From assembly GCA_024232965.1 (NCBI GenBank), contig JACKQF010000003.1, positions 620,001 through 684,000 of the forward strand: a DNA stretch of 64,000 nt, in the 5' to 3' direction. Every line of letters starts with the position of its first letter. Within the stretch, counting starts at the first letter, position 1. This DNA is from Verrucomicrobiaceae bacterium (GTDB lineage Bacteria; Verrucomicrobiota; Verrucomicrobiia; Verrucomicrobiales; Verrucomicrobiaceae). The notes beneath the pieces were generated by a model. That model made no database searches. It was not told the origin of the DNA and saw only the letters and a list, made by a program, of their open reading frames with translations. The position numbers were made by a program, and so were the translations under genes. Shown in pieces: positions 6,427 through 15,845 of this stretch.

Positions 6427-8841
6427 TTACCGCCGCACGGTGATGGGGAACTTCTTCTCCAGGGCGGCGAGGATGCGGGCGTGGACGGCGTCCACTTCGG
6501 CGGTCTCCAGGGTCTTTTCTGGGGAGCGGTAGGTGAGCTTGTAGGCGAGCGATTTGCGCGCGGCGGGCAGCTTTTGGCCGCTTGGATCGCGGAAGACGTC
6601 GAAGATGTCGGTGCTGATGAGGAGGGGCTCCTTGGTGCTGCGGAAGAAGCTGGCCACGTCGCCATGGGTGAGCTCCGCAGGGGCCTCGAAGGCGACGTCG
6701 CGGGTGATGGCAGGGAAGCGGGGCAGCTCCTCAAACTTGGCGGGGCCGCTGCTGGCCTGACGCAGCGTGGCCAGGGAAAGCTCCGCCACATAGACGGGGT
6801 AGCGCGCGTCGAGCTGGCGGGCGCGGGCGGGGTGGATCTGGGCGATCCAGCCGAGCACGCGGTTGCCTGCCTTGAGCTCGGTGGTCAGCAGGGTGGTATC
6901 GGGTTGATCGGCGATGCGCTTCGTATCGATGACTGTGCCGGCCAATCCGGGGAGGCATTCGATGACGCCGGAGAGATCGTGGATGCTGGCGGCGGCGGGC
7001 TCTTTTTCGTGCCAGGAGGAAACACTGGCGGGGCCGCTGAGAAGGATGGCGACGCGGTCTTCTTCGCGATTGCCGCCCTTCGGTAGGGCCAGGAAGACGC
7101 GGCCGACCTCGAAGAAGCGCAGGCGGTTGGCACCCTGGCGGATGTTCAGCGCGGCGGTGGCCAGGAGGCCGGGGACGATGCTGGGGCGGAGGTGGGTGTG
7201 GTCCTCGCTGAGCGGATTTTTCACCGGCACGGCGATGGCGGCCGGCTGCGGTGCGCCGAGGCAATCGGAAAGCTGACGCGCGGCGATGAGGCGCAGGGTC
7301 TGGGCCTCGTGAAAACCGCGATGCATGAGGGCGTGGCGCATTTGCATCGCCACATCGTAGGCGCGGTCTGCGGCATCGCTGGCACCGATGGCGGCGGCCA
7401 TGCGGGATGGGACGCGCTCCAGGCCGACGACGCGGGCGATTTCTTCGACCAGATCGACGGAGCGCTGGAGGTCCAGGCGGAAGCTGGGGATCTGCCAGTC
7501 GCTGTGGTCGGTGCGGTTGGCCAATTTTTTGAGGCCGAGTTTTTCTAGGATGCTGTACGCCTCGTCCAAGCTGAGGTCGGGAATGCCGAGGAGGCGGAGC
7601 GCGCGGGCCTCATCGAGGGTGACCTGGCCTGCGATCTGCGGGGCCTGACCTGCGACGGCGGTGGTGTCCTCTGCGGTGCCGCCGGCGATGGTGAGGATGA
7701 GCTTCACGGCTAGTTCGGAGGCTCCCTGTACCTGCTGCGGATCGACGCCGCGCTCGAAGCGATAGCTGGAATCGGAGTGCAGGCCGAGACGACGACCGGT
7801 GCGGCGGATGCCTGGAGGATCGAAGTAGGCGCTCTCGACGAGGATGTCTGTGGTGGTCTCGGTAACGCCTGATTCTTCGCCACCCATGACGCCAGCGATG
7901 GCGACGGGGCGCTGCGAGTCGGCGATGACGAGATCATCTGTGAGTAGGTTGTAAACTTCGCCGTCCAGGGCCTTGATCGTCTCGCCCTCGGTGGCGTGGC
8001 GCACGATGATGCCGCCGTTCAGTTTGGCCATGTCAAAGGCGTGCAGGGGCTGGCCCATCTCCATGAGGACGTAGTTGGTGATGTCCACCACGTTGTTGAT
8101 CGGGCGCAGGCCGATGCTCTGCAGACGCTGCTGCAGCCACTCTGGGCTGGGGCCTACCTTGACGCCGCGAATGATGCGGGCGGTGTAGAGCGGGCAGGCG
8201 TCGGTCGCATCGATGCGGACTTCATCGGCTTTGGCAGCGCGGGTCTGGGAAGTGGTGGCGGTGTGATCGCGGGCACCTTTTAGCGGCAGCCCCGTCAGGG
8301 CGGCGAGCTCGCGGCCGAGTCCGAGGTGGCTGAGGAGGTCGGGGCGGTTGGGGGTGATTTCGAGGTCGAAGACGACATCCGCTGGGACCACCTCGTTGAA
8401 GCGTTTGCCCACTTCCAACTCGGGATCCAGGATCATCAGCCCGCCGTGCTCATCGCCGACGCCGAGTTCTTTGCCGCTGCACATCATGCCATTGGAGTCC
8501 ACCCCGCGCAGTTGGCCTTCTTTGATTTCGAATCCGCCCGGAAGTACTGCGCCAGGCAGGGCCACGGGCACTTTGTCGCCTGCCTTGAAGTTCTTGGCAC
8601 CGCAAACGATCTGGCGATTGGCGCCTGAGCCGTCGTCCACTTGGCAAACGCTGAGGCGGTCGGCATTGGGGTGCTGGACGAACTCGATGATCTGCCCGAT
8701 GACGACGCGGTCGGAGGATACGCCGGTTTCTTCGATGCCTTCGACTTCAATGCCCGCAAAGGTGAGCAAATCGGACAGTTCCGAGGTGCTGCGGTTGCTG
8801 AGGTCGAGGTGCGTGTTGAGCCAGGCGAGTGAGGTTTTCAT
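6427..8841 (-). CDS. pheT: Phenylalanine--tRNA ligase beta subunit
   Basis: Beta subunit of the alpha2-beta2 phenylalanyl-tRNA synthetase, which holds the editing and tRNA-binding modules. The 804-residue product shows the expected order: N-terminal EMAP/OB tRNA-binding domain with HPNADRLSVCQVD (about 57-69) and VCGAKNFKAGDKV, then the B3/B4 editing region (TPNRPDLLSHLG), B5 domain, catalytic-like core (GLHSDSSYRFERGVDP), and the C-terminal ferredoxin-fold anticodon-binding domain ending near AALEKKFPITVRR. Length is typical. pheS is not adjacent in this window, so the usual pheST operon is split, or pheS lies elsewhere. Confidence 0.96.
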   Translation of the reverse strand: MKTSLAWLNTHLDLSNRSTSELSDLLTFAGIEVEGIEETGVSSDRVVIGQIIEFVQHPNADRLSVCQVDDGSGANRQIVCGAKNFKAGDKVPVALPGAVLPGGFEIKEGQLRGVDSNGMMCSGKELGVGDEHGGLMILDPELEVGKRFNEVVPADVVFDLEITPNRPDLLSHLGLGRELAALTGLPLKGARDHTATTSQTRAAKADEVRIDATDACPLYTARIIRGVKVGPSPEWLQQRLQSIGLRPINNVVDITNYVLMEMGQPLHAFDMAKLNGGIIVRHATEGETIKALDGEVYNLLTDDLVIADSQRPVAIAGVMGGEESGVTETTTDILVESAYFDPPGIRRTGRRLGLHSDSSYRFERGVDPQQVQGASELAVKLILTIAGGTAEDTTAVAGQAPQIAGQVTLDEARALRLLGIPDLSLDEAYSILEKLGLKKLANRTDHSDWQIPSFRLDLQRSVDLVEEIARVVGLERVPSRMAAAIGASDAADRAYDVAMQMRHALMHRGFHEAQTLRLIAARQLSDCLGAPQPAAIAVPVKNPLSEDHTHLRPSIVPGLLATAALNIRQGANRLRFFEVGRVFLALPKGGNREEDRVAILLSGPASVSSWHEKEPAAASIHDLSGVIECLPGLAGTVIDTKRIADQPDTTLLTTELKAGNRVLGWIAQIHPARARQLDARYPVYVAELSLATLRQASSGPAKFEELPRFPAITRDVAFEAPAELTHGDVASFFRSTKEPLLISTDIFDVFRDPSGQKLPAARKSLAYKLTYRSPEKTLETAEVDAVHARILAALEKKFPITVRR

Positions 8842-9027
8842 GAAGGGGCGGTCTTAATAGCGAGAATTGCCCCTGTGGCAAGCGGCGGGAGTGAATGGCG
8901 AATGTGGCGGCAGCTCCGTGGCTTTCGGCTTTTAGCCGGTCAAACGGTGCCATGCAGGTTAGACGGTGAGCTTTCTGGGCATCGTGGAGCGCGAGGAAGC
9001 TCTTTGCGGACGCGTCCCCTGCGCCAC

Positions 9028-11094
9028 TCACTTCTTCGCCCTCACCTGCCAGTGCACGTCAAAGAAGTCGGCGGCGACGACTTTGCCTGCGGTCTCGGCG
9101 TCGGCGGGCTGGGTGATGTCTAGGATGGCCCAGTCGGGGAGCTTGGGGTTTTGCAGGGAGTTCGTGCGGTCGTGGGCTTCGCGGAAGGTGAGGCCTGAGT
9201 TGATGACGATGCGGCCCCAGCTCAGGTCTCTCGGGCTGGAGGCTGAGCGTGGATAGGTGGCGCAGAGGACGTGGTCGGCGGCGCTAAAGGTCTGGTCGCC
9301 GACGGCGATCTTCTCCTTGGACCAATGGCCGGGGAAGGGGTGCTCGCCATAGGTGGTGACGAATGGCAGGACTTTGGAGTCGTAGCAGTCCGCGATCAGT
9401 CGATTGTTTTCCGGTGTGCCCCAGAGGATCAGGCTGACGTCGGAGCTGCGGTAGGGAGACTTGGGGGCGATGACTTCATCCACGGTCGCGACGATGGGAT
9501 CGCCGCGCATCAGGCCGCGCCAGCGCTGGATGAAGTGCGCGCTCTCAGCTTTGACCCAGGCGTCCAGCGCTGGATTGCCGCTGCTTTTTTCCGGCAGGAC
9601 GATGACGAAGCGATGCAAAAAGGCATCCTCGATGCACGTGCCGCCTGCCTTGGTCGAGATCGCGCCCTTGCTGGGGTTGGAACTGCGGACGGTCCACTTG
9701 CCATCTTGCTTCACGAAGGTGTTCTGTGGGGCTGAGGTGGAAATGTTGGGTGGGGTCGTCTCGACCTGCTGCCCGTCAATCGTCACGCTGCGTTTGTCCA
9801 AGCCGATGGCTTTGGCATCGACGGTAAAGGCGACCACGTTCTTGGTGGTGGCTTTGAACCCGTCTGTGCCGATCAGTTCGGCCTCTACACGGGTATCGTC
9901 CCACTGCTTCGCGCACTCAAGGACCTCTACCCAGGCCATCGCGGCGTAGCGATTGGCGCGGCATTGCAGCACTACCTTTTTCGGCAGGGGATCGCGACCC
10001 TTAGCCACGGCTTCTTCGACCAGTCGCTGCACTTCTTTGAGGGTGTCAGGATGATACTTGTGCGGCATGCCGGGGCCGATCAGGTGCGGGGGATGCAGGC
10101 CTTCCTTGCCGAGGACTTCCATCATGTATTCGGCACTATCGCGCTGTGCATCGACCTCGCCACTGTAGCTGATGAGCGGGACGTTGTAGAAATTGCGAGC
10201 GTAGTCAGGCACGTCATACACGCCCCAGAGGGCTTGTTCGTACCAGTTCGGGTATTTGTCCGGCGTGAGCTTTTGATAGCGCTTCACATCAGCAAAACCT
10301 GCGCCGGTGTGCACGCAGGCCCACTGATCGGCAAAGTGCGCGCCGAGGTGCCATGCGCCCGCGCCGCCCATGCTAAAGCCGGCGAGAGCGATGCGGTTTT
10401 CATCGATGTTGAAGCGGGCCGCAGCGTCGTCGCGACACTCAAAGACATCGGTCTCGCCCGCGCTCTTCCAGCCATTGCAGTAACGGCCAAAGGGGTGGAT
10501 GACGATAGTGCCAGCGGGCTGGAACTGTCCGGGTTTTTTAGCCAAGAGTTTGCTGTAAATGAAGTGCAGATCGGTGCTGGTGTCACCGCGACCGTGCAGC
10601 CAGATCCACAGCGGGGTCTTCTTGGCTTTGTAATCGAGCCCCTCTGGGATTTCGACGCCGTAAGGTTGGGGCGAATCATCAATGGCGGAGTAGAATCCCA
10701 GCACTTTTTGCCCGCTGCCTTCCAGCCACGGGGTCTGGTTATCGTTCAGTCCAGCGATGCGTTTTTCTGCTTCGTCGAGCAGGACAGTGCACTTTTTGAC
10801 GCCGTCTTCGGCTTTTTTGTCATACCACTCGTCAAAGTCCAAGGCATAGCGGACCGCCTTTAGGAAGATGTCAGCATCGGCGGCGTGAGGGTGCTTCTTG
10901 ACGGCCTGAAAAGCGGACGTGAGGGCGGTCAGCCGCTTCTCGATCATCGCCTCCTGCTCAGCGGAAAGGGCCGCGACCGGCTTCGGCGGCAGGCTGCCTC
11001 GGAAAGAAGCGGTCGCGCCATTGGCGGCGAGTTGTGCCTGCGTATTGCCGGTGACCAGCAGGGCGAGGAATGGGAGAAGGGTTGGGATTCTCAT
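9028..11094 (-). CDS. Secreted alpha/beta-hydrolase (prolyl oligopeptidase/esterase-like)
   Basis: About 688-residue exported serine hydrolase. An N-terminal signal peptide ends at TQAQ (about residue 21 from the ATG at 11094). The catalytic domain has the oxyanion segment WLHGRGD and the nucleophile motif GFSMGGAGAW; a GPGMPHKYHPD stretch supplies the likely catalytic His. A long C-terminal beta-rich region ends with a conserved WAILDI segment. A diverged copy lies at 35852-37870 on the other strand with the same layout (LHPYGRYS, GFSMGGAAAW, GPGMEHKLHPD, WAVIDL). Substrate unknown; a polysaccharide-linked ester or a peptide is possible. An alternative ATG at 11106 adds four residues. Confidence 0.8.
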   Translation of the reverse strand: MRIPTLLPFLALLVTGNTQAQLAANGATASFRGSLPPKPVAALSAEQEAMIEKRLTALTSAFQAVKKHPHAADADIFLKAVRYALDFDEWYDKKAEDGVKKCTVLLDEAEKRIAGLNDNQTPWLEGSGQKVLGFYSAIDDSPQPYGVEIPEGLDYKAKKTPLWIWLHGRGDTSTDLHFIYSKLLAKKPGQFQPAGTIVIHPFGRYCNGWKSAGETDVFECRDDAAARFNIDENRIALAGFSMGGAGAWHLGAHFADQWACVHTGAGFADVKRYQKLTPDKYPNWYEQALWGVYDVPDYARNFYNVPLISYSGEVDAQRDSAEYMMEVLGKEGLHPPHLIGPGMPHKYHPDTLKEVQRLVEEAVAKGRDPLPKKVVLQCRANRYAAMAWVEVLECAKQWDDTRVEAELIGTDGFKATTKNVVAFTVDAKAIGLDKRSVTIDGQQVETTPPNISTSAPQNTFVKQDGKWTVRSSNPSKGAISTKAGGTCIEDAFLHRFVIVLPEKSSGNPALDAWVKAESAHFIQRWRGLMRGDPIVATVDEVIAPKSPYRSSDVSLILWGTPENNRLIADCYDSKVLPFVTTYGEHPFPGHWSKEKIAVGDQTFSAADHVLCATYPRSASSPRDLSWGRIVINSGLTFREAHDRTNSLQNPKLPDWAILDITQPADAETAGKVVAADFFDVHWQVRAKK

Positions 11095-11282
11095 GTGTGC
11101 CGGCATGCTAGTTGGGAAGTGTTGGGTGGGAAGTGAAAAGTGTGGTGGTGGTGGCGCAGGGTAGCTGGGTTGTCCTCCTTATCGTTTTCATCCCTTGTCG
11201 TTGAAATGGTATCCGTCTGCGCTGCTGCGGCCGAGGAGTTTTTGGGAGTTGCTGTGGGGTATTTTTGGGCGACTGCTGGCGG

Positions 11283-11696
11283 ATGAATCGTCTTGATCAG
11301 GTGAAATCCATGATGCGGTCGGAGCTGCAATGGTTGCTGCGGCATTTGCGGCGGATCTTGCGGCGGATCTTGCGGCTCTGTTTGGGTGGATTGGCGATTT
11401 TGTTGGTGCTAGTCGTTTTGTTTCTTGGGTGGGCTGGGTGGGATGGTCGGCGTGTACGGGGAATCTATGACGGGATGCAGAAAGGAGAACTAAGGTCCTC
11501 TGTGGAAGCGAGGTTGGGAGAGCCGACGGAGATATTGACTGTGTACTACAAGGACGTCTATTGGGGCTGGAAAGAACGAAACTATCCTGCGAAGCCGGCT
11601 GTGGTGGAGTGTCGGTGGCGCCATAACGTATGGGTTACGTATGCCTTCTGGTTTGACGAGGACAGTCGGTTAGTCGGGAAACACTCCTATGATTGA
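11283..11696 (+). CDS. Single-pass membrane protein with BamE/SmpA-like motif
   Basis: 137-residue protein with a basic N-terminus (RHLRRILRRILR), one membrane helix (about residues 37-58), and an outer domain starting YDGMQKGELRSSVEARLGEPTEI. This pattern resembles the BamE/SmpA-type GMxxxxVxxxLGxP motif. The DNA coding for RRILRRIL is a direct repeat of a 12-base word (about 11347-11373), a recent micro-duplication in the cytoplasmic basic stretch. Starts at 11265, 11283 and 11310 are in frame. Family membership is suggestive only; it stands alone between divergent and convergent neighbours. Confidence 0.55.
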   Translation: MNRLDQVKSMMRSELQWLLRHLRRILRRILRLCLGGLAILLVLVVLFLGWAGWDGRRVRGIYDGMQKGELRSSVEARLGEPTEILTVYYKDVYWGWKERNYPAKPAVVECRWRHNVWVTYAFWFDEDSRLVGKHSYD

Positions 11697-11872
11697 GTGC
11701 GGGGTTGAGATGCCACACGCTGGGTGGTCCAATCTTCACATTCCTCCTCACGATGAGCTGCCAATACTTCCAAATACCTCCTTTCCCTGCATCCGGCTGC
11801 GGATGATGGATTGAACCGATCTTTACAGCGCGTGATCCTTTCACTCCGCGCCGTGCTCTTTGGTGCTGCAAT

Positions 11873-13756
11873 TCAAGCAGCCTCTGCGCGATCTTCCGTG
11901 GCTGGTTCGGAGGTGCTTTCGGGCAGTCCGTGGTAGCGGCGGAAGGCCGCAAAAAGCTCGTCGCCCATGTAGCGGCGAATCAGCTTTGGATCGGCCAGTG
12001 TGACATCGGTGATGAGGAATCCGACCACGGCGTTACTGTGATTTTTCCAGACCCCGAATTCAAGGAGTTTGCCGTTCATTCGGGTGTAGTGCCGAATGAG
12101 GATGGGCATCCCCTTGCCGTCTTCTTCAAGCCCCGTGATCAGGGCAGAGACGTCTTCGACGCTGGTGACGGTGTTGCTGATCTCTTCCTTGGAAATGCCG
12201 CGCAGTTTTATCCCGGTGAAGGGGCTTTGGGATTCGACCTGCACGGCGAGAGTGGGCTCGCTGTGTTGATTGCGCAAGTAATCGATGATCAGGGTCCGAG
12301 AGGCCGGGCTATACTCGTCTCCCTGACTGACTCCGACGGAGCCAAAGGTGATATTGTACTTCGGGTTGCGGGCGATGAACGCGATGATGCCGCCCCAAAG
12401 CAAGAGCAGGGAGCTGTAGTTGCGCTGGTATTTCGGAATGATGTACGAACGGCCCAGCTCCAGGCCAGGATTGAGTTTGGCGACGAACTCCGGCTTGAAG
12501 TTAAAGAGCCCGCTGGAGATCAATCCCTTGGTGCCGTGTGCCGCGATGATTTCATCGGCAAGACCAATGCGATAGGCGCCGACGACAACGCGATCCTTCC
12601 GGGACCAGACGAAGAGGTGGTGATAGTACTCGTCCTGGGGAGAAAGATCGAGCGCTGCTAAGGTTCCGCCGCCCGCAGTGCGGAAGGCCTCTTCGCGTCC
12701 ACGCCCGATCTCCTGCATGATGTGCGGCAACTGCTGGTAGCGGGCGATATAGACCTCAAAGTCACCTTGATCGATCAGCTTTGCCTCGGGCGGCAGTGCG
12801 CGAATATCGGCTTCGAGTTGCTCGGGCGGCAGCGGGTCCGCGATGGGTTGCGCCACGGGGGGCTGTGCTCCGTCAGACGCGCCTTTCGGCGGGGTGCACT
12901 GGGGCCTGTTGGACAGCATGTAGGTGCCCACTCGGAGGAAGCTGATCATGTCCTCGTCCGTTTCAAATCGCTTGAGTCGATTGGACGGGATCATGGTGCC
13001 AATGTGAATCCGCACTGGCTCCGGGGATCGGCCTCGCTTGATGAATTCACGAGACAGAAAGAGCGTGCGGAGCAGTGGATGAATGAGTCCTACGTAGCTG
13101 AAGAACTTGCTGTTGGCGGCGTCGATGTAGAGGGGGACTGCGCTGGCCCCGCTGCGACGGATCAGTGAGGCGATGTGCGGCACCCATTGCGGATCGCAGA
13201 TTTCCTTGCGATCGGATTGATAATGCGAGACTCGATTGCCCGGGAAGACCGCCAGCAAGCCACCGTTTTTGAGGTGCTTCAGGCACTCGCGGAGCGGCTT
13301 GATATTGGCGGCTGGGGAGGCCTTGGGGAAGGGGTCCACAAAGATCATGTGGTGATCCGCGTGATGGACATTCTTCAACAGGTAGTTGGCCATCAGCTTG
13401 GTATCGGGCCGACGCTTTTTCAATAGATCGCCCAGGATGATGCCGTCTAGCCCGCCCAGCGGGTGATTCGCCACTACAACCACTGGTCCCTTTTCGGGAA
13501 TGCGCTCAAGATCGGAGGCACTGACCTCATACTTCGTGCCCAGCAGTTCCAGGGTGCGGGAGAAAAACGTCTCTGGTGTGGCGGTGCGCGCGACCGCGGC
13601 CTCGAGTTCGTTGATATCGTTGATTTTGAGTGCGCGATTGAGCAGTGGGCCCAGCACTGGGTAGAGCACTTTCATCACCGGGTTCGGGATTTTTGAAAGG
13701 TCTAGCAGTGGCGGGACCGCATCGACAGAGGCAGGAGTGGTGGCAGGGTCGGGCAT
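11873..13756 (-). CDS. Two-domain acyltransferase, OlsF-like (ornithine/amino-acid lipid synthesis)
   Basis: 627-residue fusion of a PlsC-type O-acyltransferase (about residues 1-320) with an OlsB-type GNAT N-acyltransferase (about 355-610). Seen: VVVANHPLGGLDGI, the acyltransferase His-Asp motif of this subfamily, followed by FPGNRVSH in the position of the second block. The C-terminal half has the OlsB-like segments RYQQLPHIMQEIGRGREEAFR and LELGRSYIIPKYQRNY. In bifunctional OlsF the same domain order makes ornithine lipid in two steps at the inner membrane; that this protein does so is inference. Start is the ATG at 13756; an upstream in-frame ATG (13966) would overlap the divergent radical SAM gene. 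Confidence 0.8.
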   Translation of the reverse strand: MPDPATTPASVDAVPPLLDLSKIPNPVMKVLYPVLGPLLNRALKINDINELEAAVARTATPETFFSRTLELLGTKYEVSASDLERIPEKGPVVVVANHPLGGLDGIILGDLLKKRRPDTKLMANYLLKNVHHADHHMIFVDPFPKASPAANIKPLRECLKHLKNGGLLAVFPGNRVSHYQSDRKEICDPQWVPHIASLIRRSGASAVPLYIDAANSKFFSYVGLIHPLLRTLFLSREFIKRGRSPEPVRIHIGTMIPSNRLKRFETDEDMISFLRVGTYMLSNRPQCTPPKGASDGAQPPVAQPIADPLPPEQLEADIRALPPEAKLIDQGDFEVYIARYQQLPHIMQEIGRGREEAFRTAGGGTLAALDLSPQDEYYHHLFVWSRKDRVVVGAYRIGLADEIIAAHGTKGLISSGLFNFKPEFVAKLNPGLELGRSYIIPKYQRNYSSLLLLWGGIIAFIARNPKYNITFGSVGVSQGDEYSPASRTLIIDYLRNQHSEPTLAVQVESQSPFTGIKLRGISKEEISNTVTSVEDVSALITGLEEDGKGMPILIRHYTRMNGKLLEFGVWKNHSNAVVGFLITDVTLADPKLIRRYMGDELFAAFRRYHGLPESTSEPATEDRAEAA

Positions 13757-13956
13757 TGGCAGGTGGCCTGGAGGCGCAGGCGCACTCAGACATCTTCCGT
13801 CTGACTCGAAACGCGTCAATTTGCAAGTGTCTAAATCCCAAATCTGCATGCCGACGGACGGAATCGCAACCTCAGGGCGCAAGATCAGCCCTGGAATGCG
13901 CAGGGGACGGAGGGATGGCGCTCTCCAGCAGTGCGTTAATACCTGCAGTTTTTGCC

Positions 13957-15045
13957 ATGAATGCACCCTCCTCCCACCCCGGCGGCTACGACTTTGCGGA
14001 GCGCCCCTTTTTGGTCTTTTGGGAAATCACCCGCGCCTGTGCCTTGGCCTGCCGCCATTGCCGTGCCGAGGCCCAGTCGCGCCGCGATCCCGATGAACTC
14101 AATCCGGCGGAGAGTCTCCGTTTGATCGAGCAACTCGCAGAGCTTCAGCCCCCAATGCTGATCCTGACCGGCGGCGATCCTCTCATGCGACGGGACGCCC
14201 TCGATCTGGTCCGTCAGGCGACGGCAGCCGGGCTGCATGTGGGCCTCAGTCCGTCCGCGACTCCGCGTCTTTTGAATGCCGATTTTACAGAAATTAAGGA
14301 CGCTGGGGTCGAGCGCATCTCCCTGAGCCTCGACGGCGCGACGCGTGAGACCCACGATGCGTTTCGTGGCGTGGTCGGCACCTTTGACCGAACCATCGAG
14401 GCGCTGCACAGAGCGCATGCGGTGGGGCTAAGTGTGCAGATCAATACCACGCTCACGCGGGGGAACGTTGCCGAGTATGAGGCCTTCAAGGCGTTGATGT
14501 TTGAGCTGAAGCCCGCCATGTGGAGCGTCTTTCTCCTGGTGCCCACAGGTCGCGCCGGGGCTCAGGATTTACCCGATCCGCAGGACATCGAGCGGATCTT
14601 TGAAGACATGGCATCTCTGGTCGGGAAGGCGCCCTTTGCGGTGAAAACCACGGAGGGCCATCACTTCCGGCGAGTGCTGATGCAAAAAATGGGCGCCAGT
14701 GGCCGGGCGCGGCCGGGGCTTCGTTCGCCGATGGGCATCCGCGATGGGCGCGGGGTGATGTTCATTTCCCACACTGGGGTGGTCTCGCCGAGCGGATTTT
14801 TGCCGTTTGATTGCGGAAATGTGCGGGAGTCCCACCCAGCAGAGATTTACCGCCACCACCCGCTTTTTGTCTCGCTGCGAGATAGCGATGCGCTGGGGGG
14901 GAAATGTGGGCGCTGCGAATTCCGCACGCTGTGCGGCGGTTCCAGGGCGCGGGCTTATGGAGTTACGGGCGATCCCTTTGCGGAGGATCCGGCCTGCGGG
15001 TATCAGCCGAGGGGGCTACAACCGATCCCGTTGAGCATGGCTTAG
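13957..15045 (+). CDS. Radical SAM/SPASM protein
   Basis: 362-residue radical SAM enzyme. The [4Fe-4S] cluster motif CALACRHC (CxxxCxxC) sits at about residues 25-32, followed by LTGGDPLMR and SLSLDGATRETHD, typical SAM-contacting strands. The C-terminus has a SPASM-like cysteine cluster (CGRCEFRTLCGGSRARA and a later ACGYQP) for auxiliary iron-sulfur clusters. The closest group I recognise is the TIGR04053/AhbD-like family, but haem-synthesis partners are absent, so no reaction is assigned. Start at ATG 13957 keeps the family-typical short N-terminus; longer in-frame starts overlap the divergent olsF-like gene. Confidence 0.82.
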   Translation: MNAPSSHPGGYDFAERPFLVFWEITRACALACRHCRAEAQSRRDPDELNPAESLRLIEQLAELQPPMLILTGGDPLMRRDALDLVRQATAAGLHVGLSPSATPRLLNADFTEIKDAGVERISLSLDGATRETHDAFRGVVGTFDRTIEALHRAHAVGLSVQINTTLTRGNVAEYEAFKALMFELKPAMWSVFLLVPTGRAGAQDLPDPQDIERIFEDMASLVGKAPFAVKTTEGHHFRRVLMQKMGASGRARPGLRSPMGIRDGRGVMFISHTGVVSPSGFLPFDCGNVRESHPAEIYRHHPLFVSLRDSDALGGKCGRCEFRTLCGGSRARAYGVTGDPFAEDPACGYQPRGLQPIPLSMA

Positions 15046-15090
15046 CACTTGCACGGCGGCCCGGTTGGCGGCTAAGGTAGATTCCTGTTG

Positions 15091-15840
15091 ATGACCACCA
15101 CTGCGAATCCTACCACCTCCCCAGCTGCCCAACCCCCAGCCGTCGTGCTGGAATTGGACAATGTGCGTCGGGAGTTTGATGACGGCCACGTCTTGGCGCT
15201 GCGAGGCGTCAGCATGAAGATCCACGATGGCGAATTTGTCGCCATCATGGGGGCCAGCGGCAGCGGGAAATCGACCATGCTCAGCCTCCTGGGGGCCCTC
15301 GACGTGCCGAGCTCTGGGGCCATCAGTTTCCGGGGTCAAAATGTCGCCGAACTGACCGATCTAGCGACCTTTCGTGCTCACAATATCGGCTTTGTCTTTC
15401 AGGCCTTCCATTTGATGCCGACCCTGAATGCGATCGAGAACGTGCAGGTGCCCATGTTTGAGATGCCCTGGACCGTGCGTGAACGTCAGCGCCGCGCCAG
15501 GGAATTGCTCGAGGCGGTCGGAATGTCGCATCGTCTGGATCACATGCCGACAAAGCTCTCCGGCGGCGAACGCCAGCGCGTGGCGATCGCCCGCAGTCTG
15601 GCCAATGAGCCCTCGATCCTGCTGGCAGACGAACCGACAGGCAACCTCGACAGCCGCAGTGCCGCTCAGATCATGGATCTGCTGCACACCGTGCATGCGG
15701 AAAAGAAGAATACCATCGTCTTAGTCACCCACGATCCGGCGGTGGCATCCCACGCGGACCGTATTGTCACGATGAAAGACGGCCTGATCTTGTCGGACGA
15801 GCGCACCCATCGCAAAAGTTCCGAAAAATCTGTCTCCTAG
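15091..15840 (+). CDS. ABC transporter ATP-binding protein (LolD/MacB type)
   Basis: 249-residue ATPase that would drive the permease at 15846. Seen: Walker A GASGSGKST, Q-loop FVFQAFHLMPTL, signature LSGGERQRVAIARSL, Walker B ILLADEPTGNLDS and the switch His in LVTHD. The DEPTGNLDS wording and overall length fit the LolD/MacB/DevA family, which exports lipoproteins, peptides or lipids by mechanotransmission. A TTG at 15088 directly precedes the ATG at 15091. The permease follows after 5 bases and a LolA-like protein after that, so the three form one operon. Confidence 0.9.
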   Translation: MTTTANPTTSPAAQPPAVVLELDNVRREFDDGHVLALRGVSMKIHDGEFVAIMGASGSGKSTMLSLLGALDVPSSGAISFRGQNVAELTDLATFRAHNIGFVFQAFHLMPTLNAIENVQVPMFEMPWTVRERQRRARELLEAVGMSHRLDHMPTKLSGGERQRVAIARSLANEPSILLADEPTGNLDSRSAAQIMDLLHTVHAEKKNTIVLVTHDPAVASHADRIVTMKDGLILSDERTHRKSSEKSVS

Positions 15841-15845
15841 CCTCA

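Noticed and set aside
13957..13966. Start of the OlsF-like protein at 13966
   Set aside because: It would overlap the divergent radical SAM gene and add residues with no homology; ATG 13756 fits the family.
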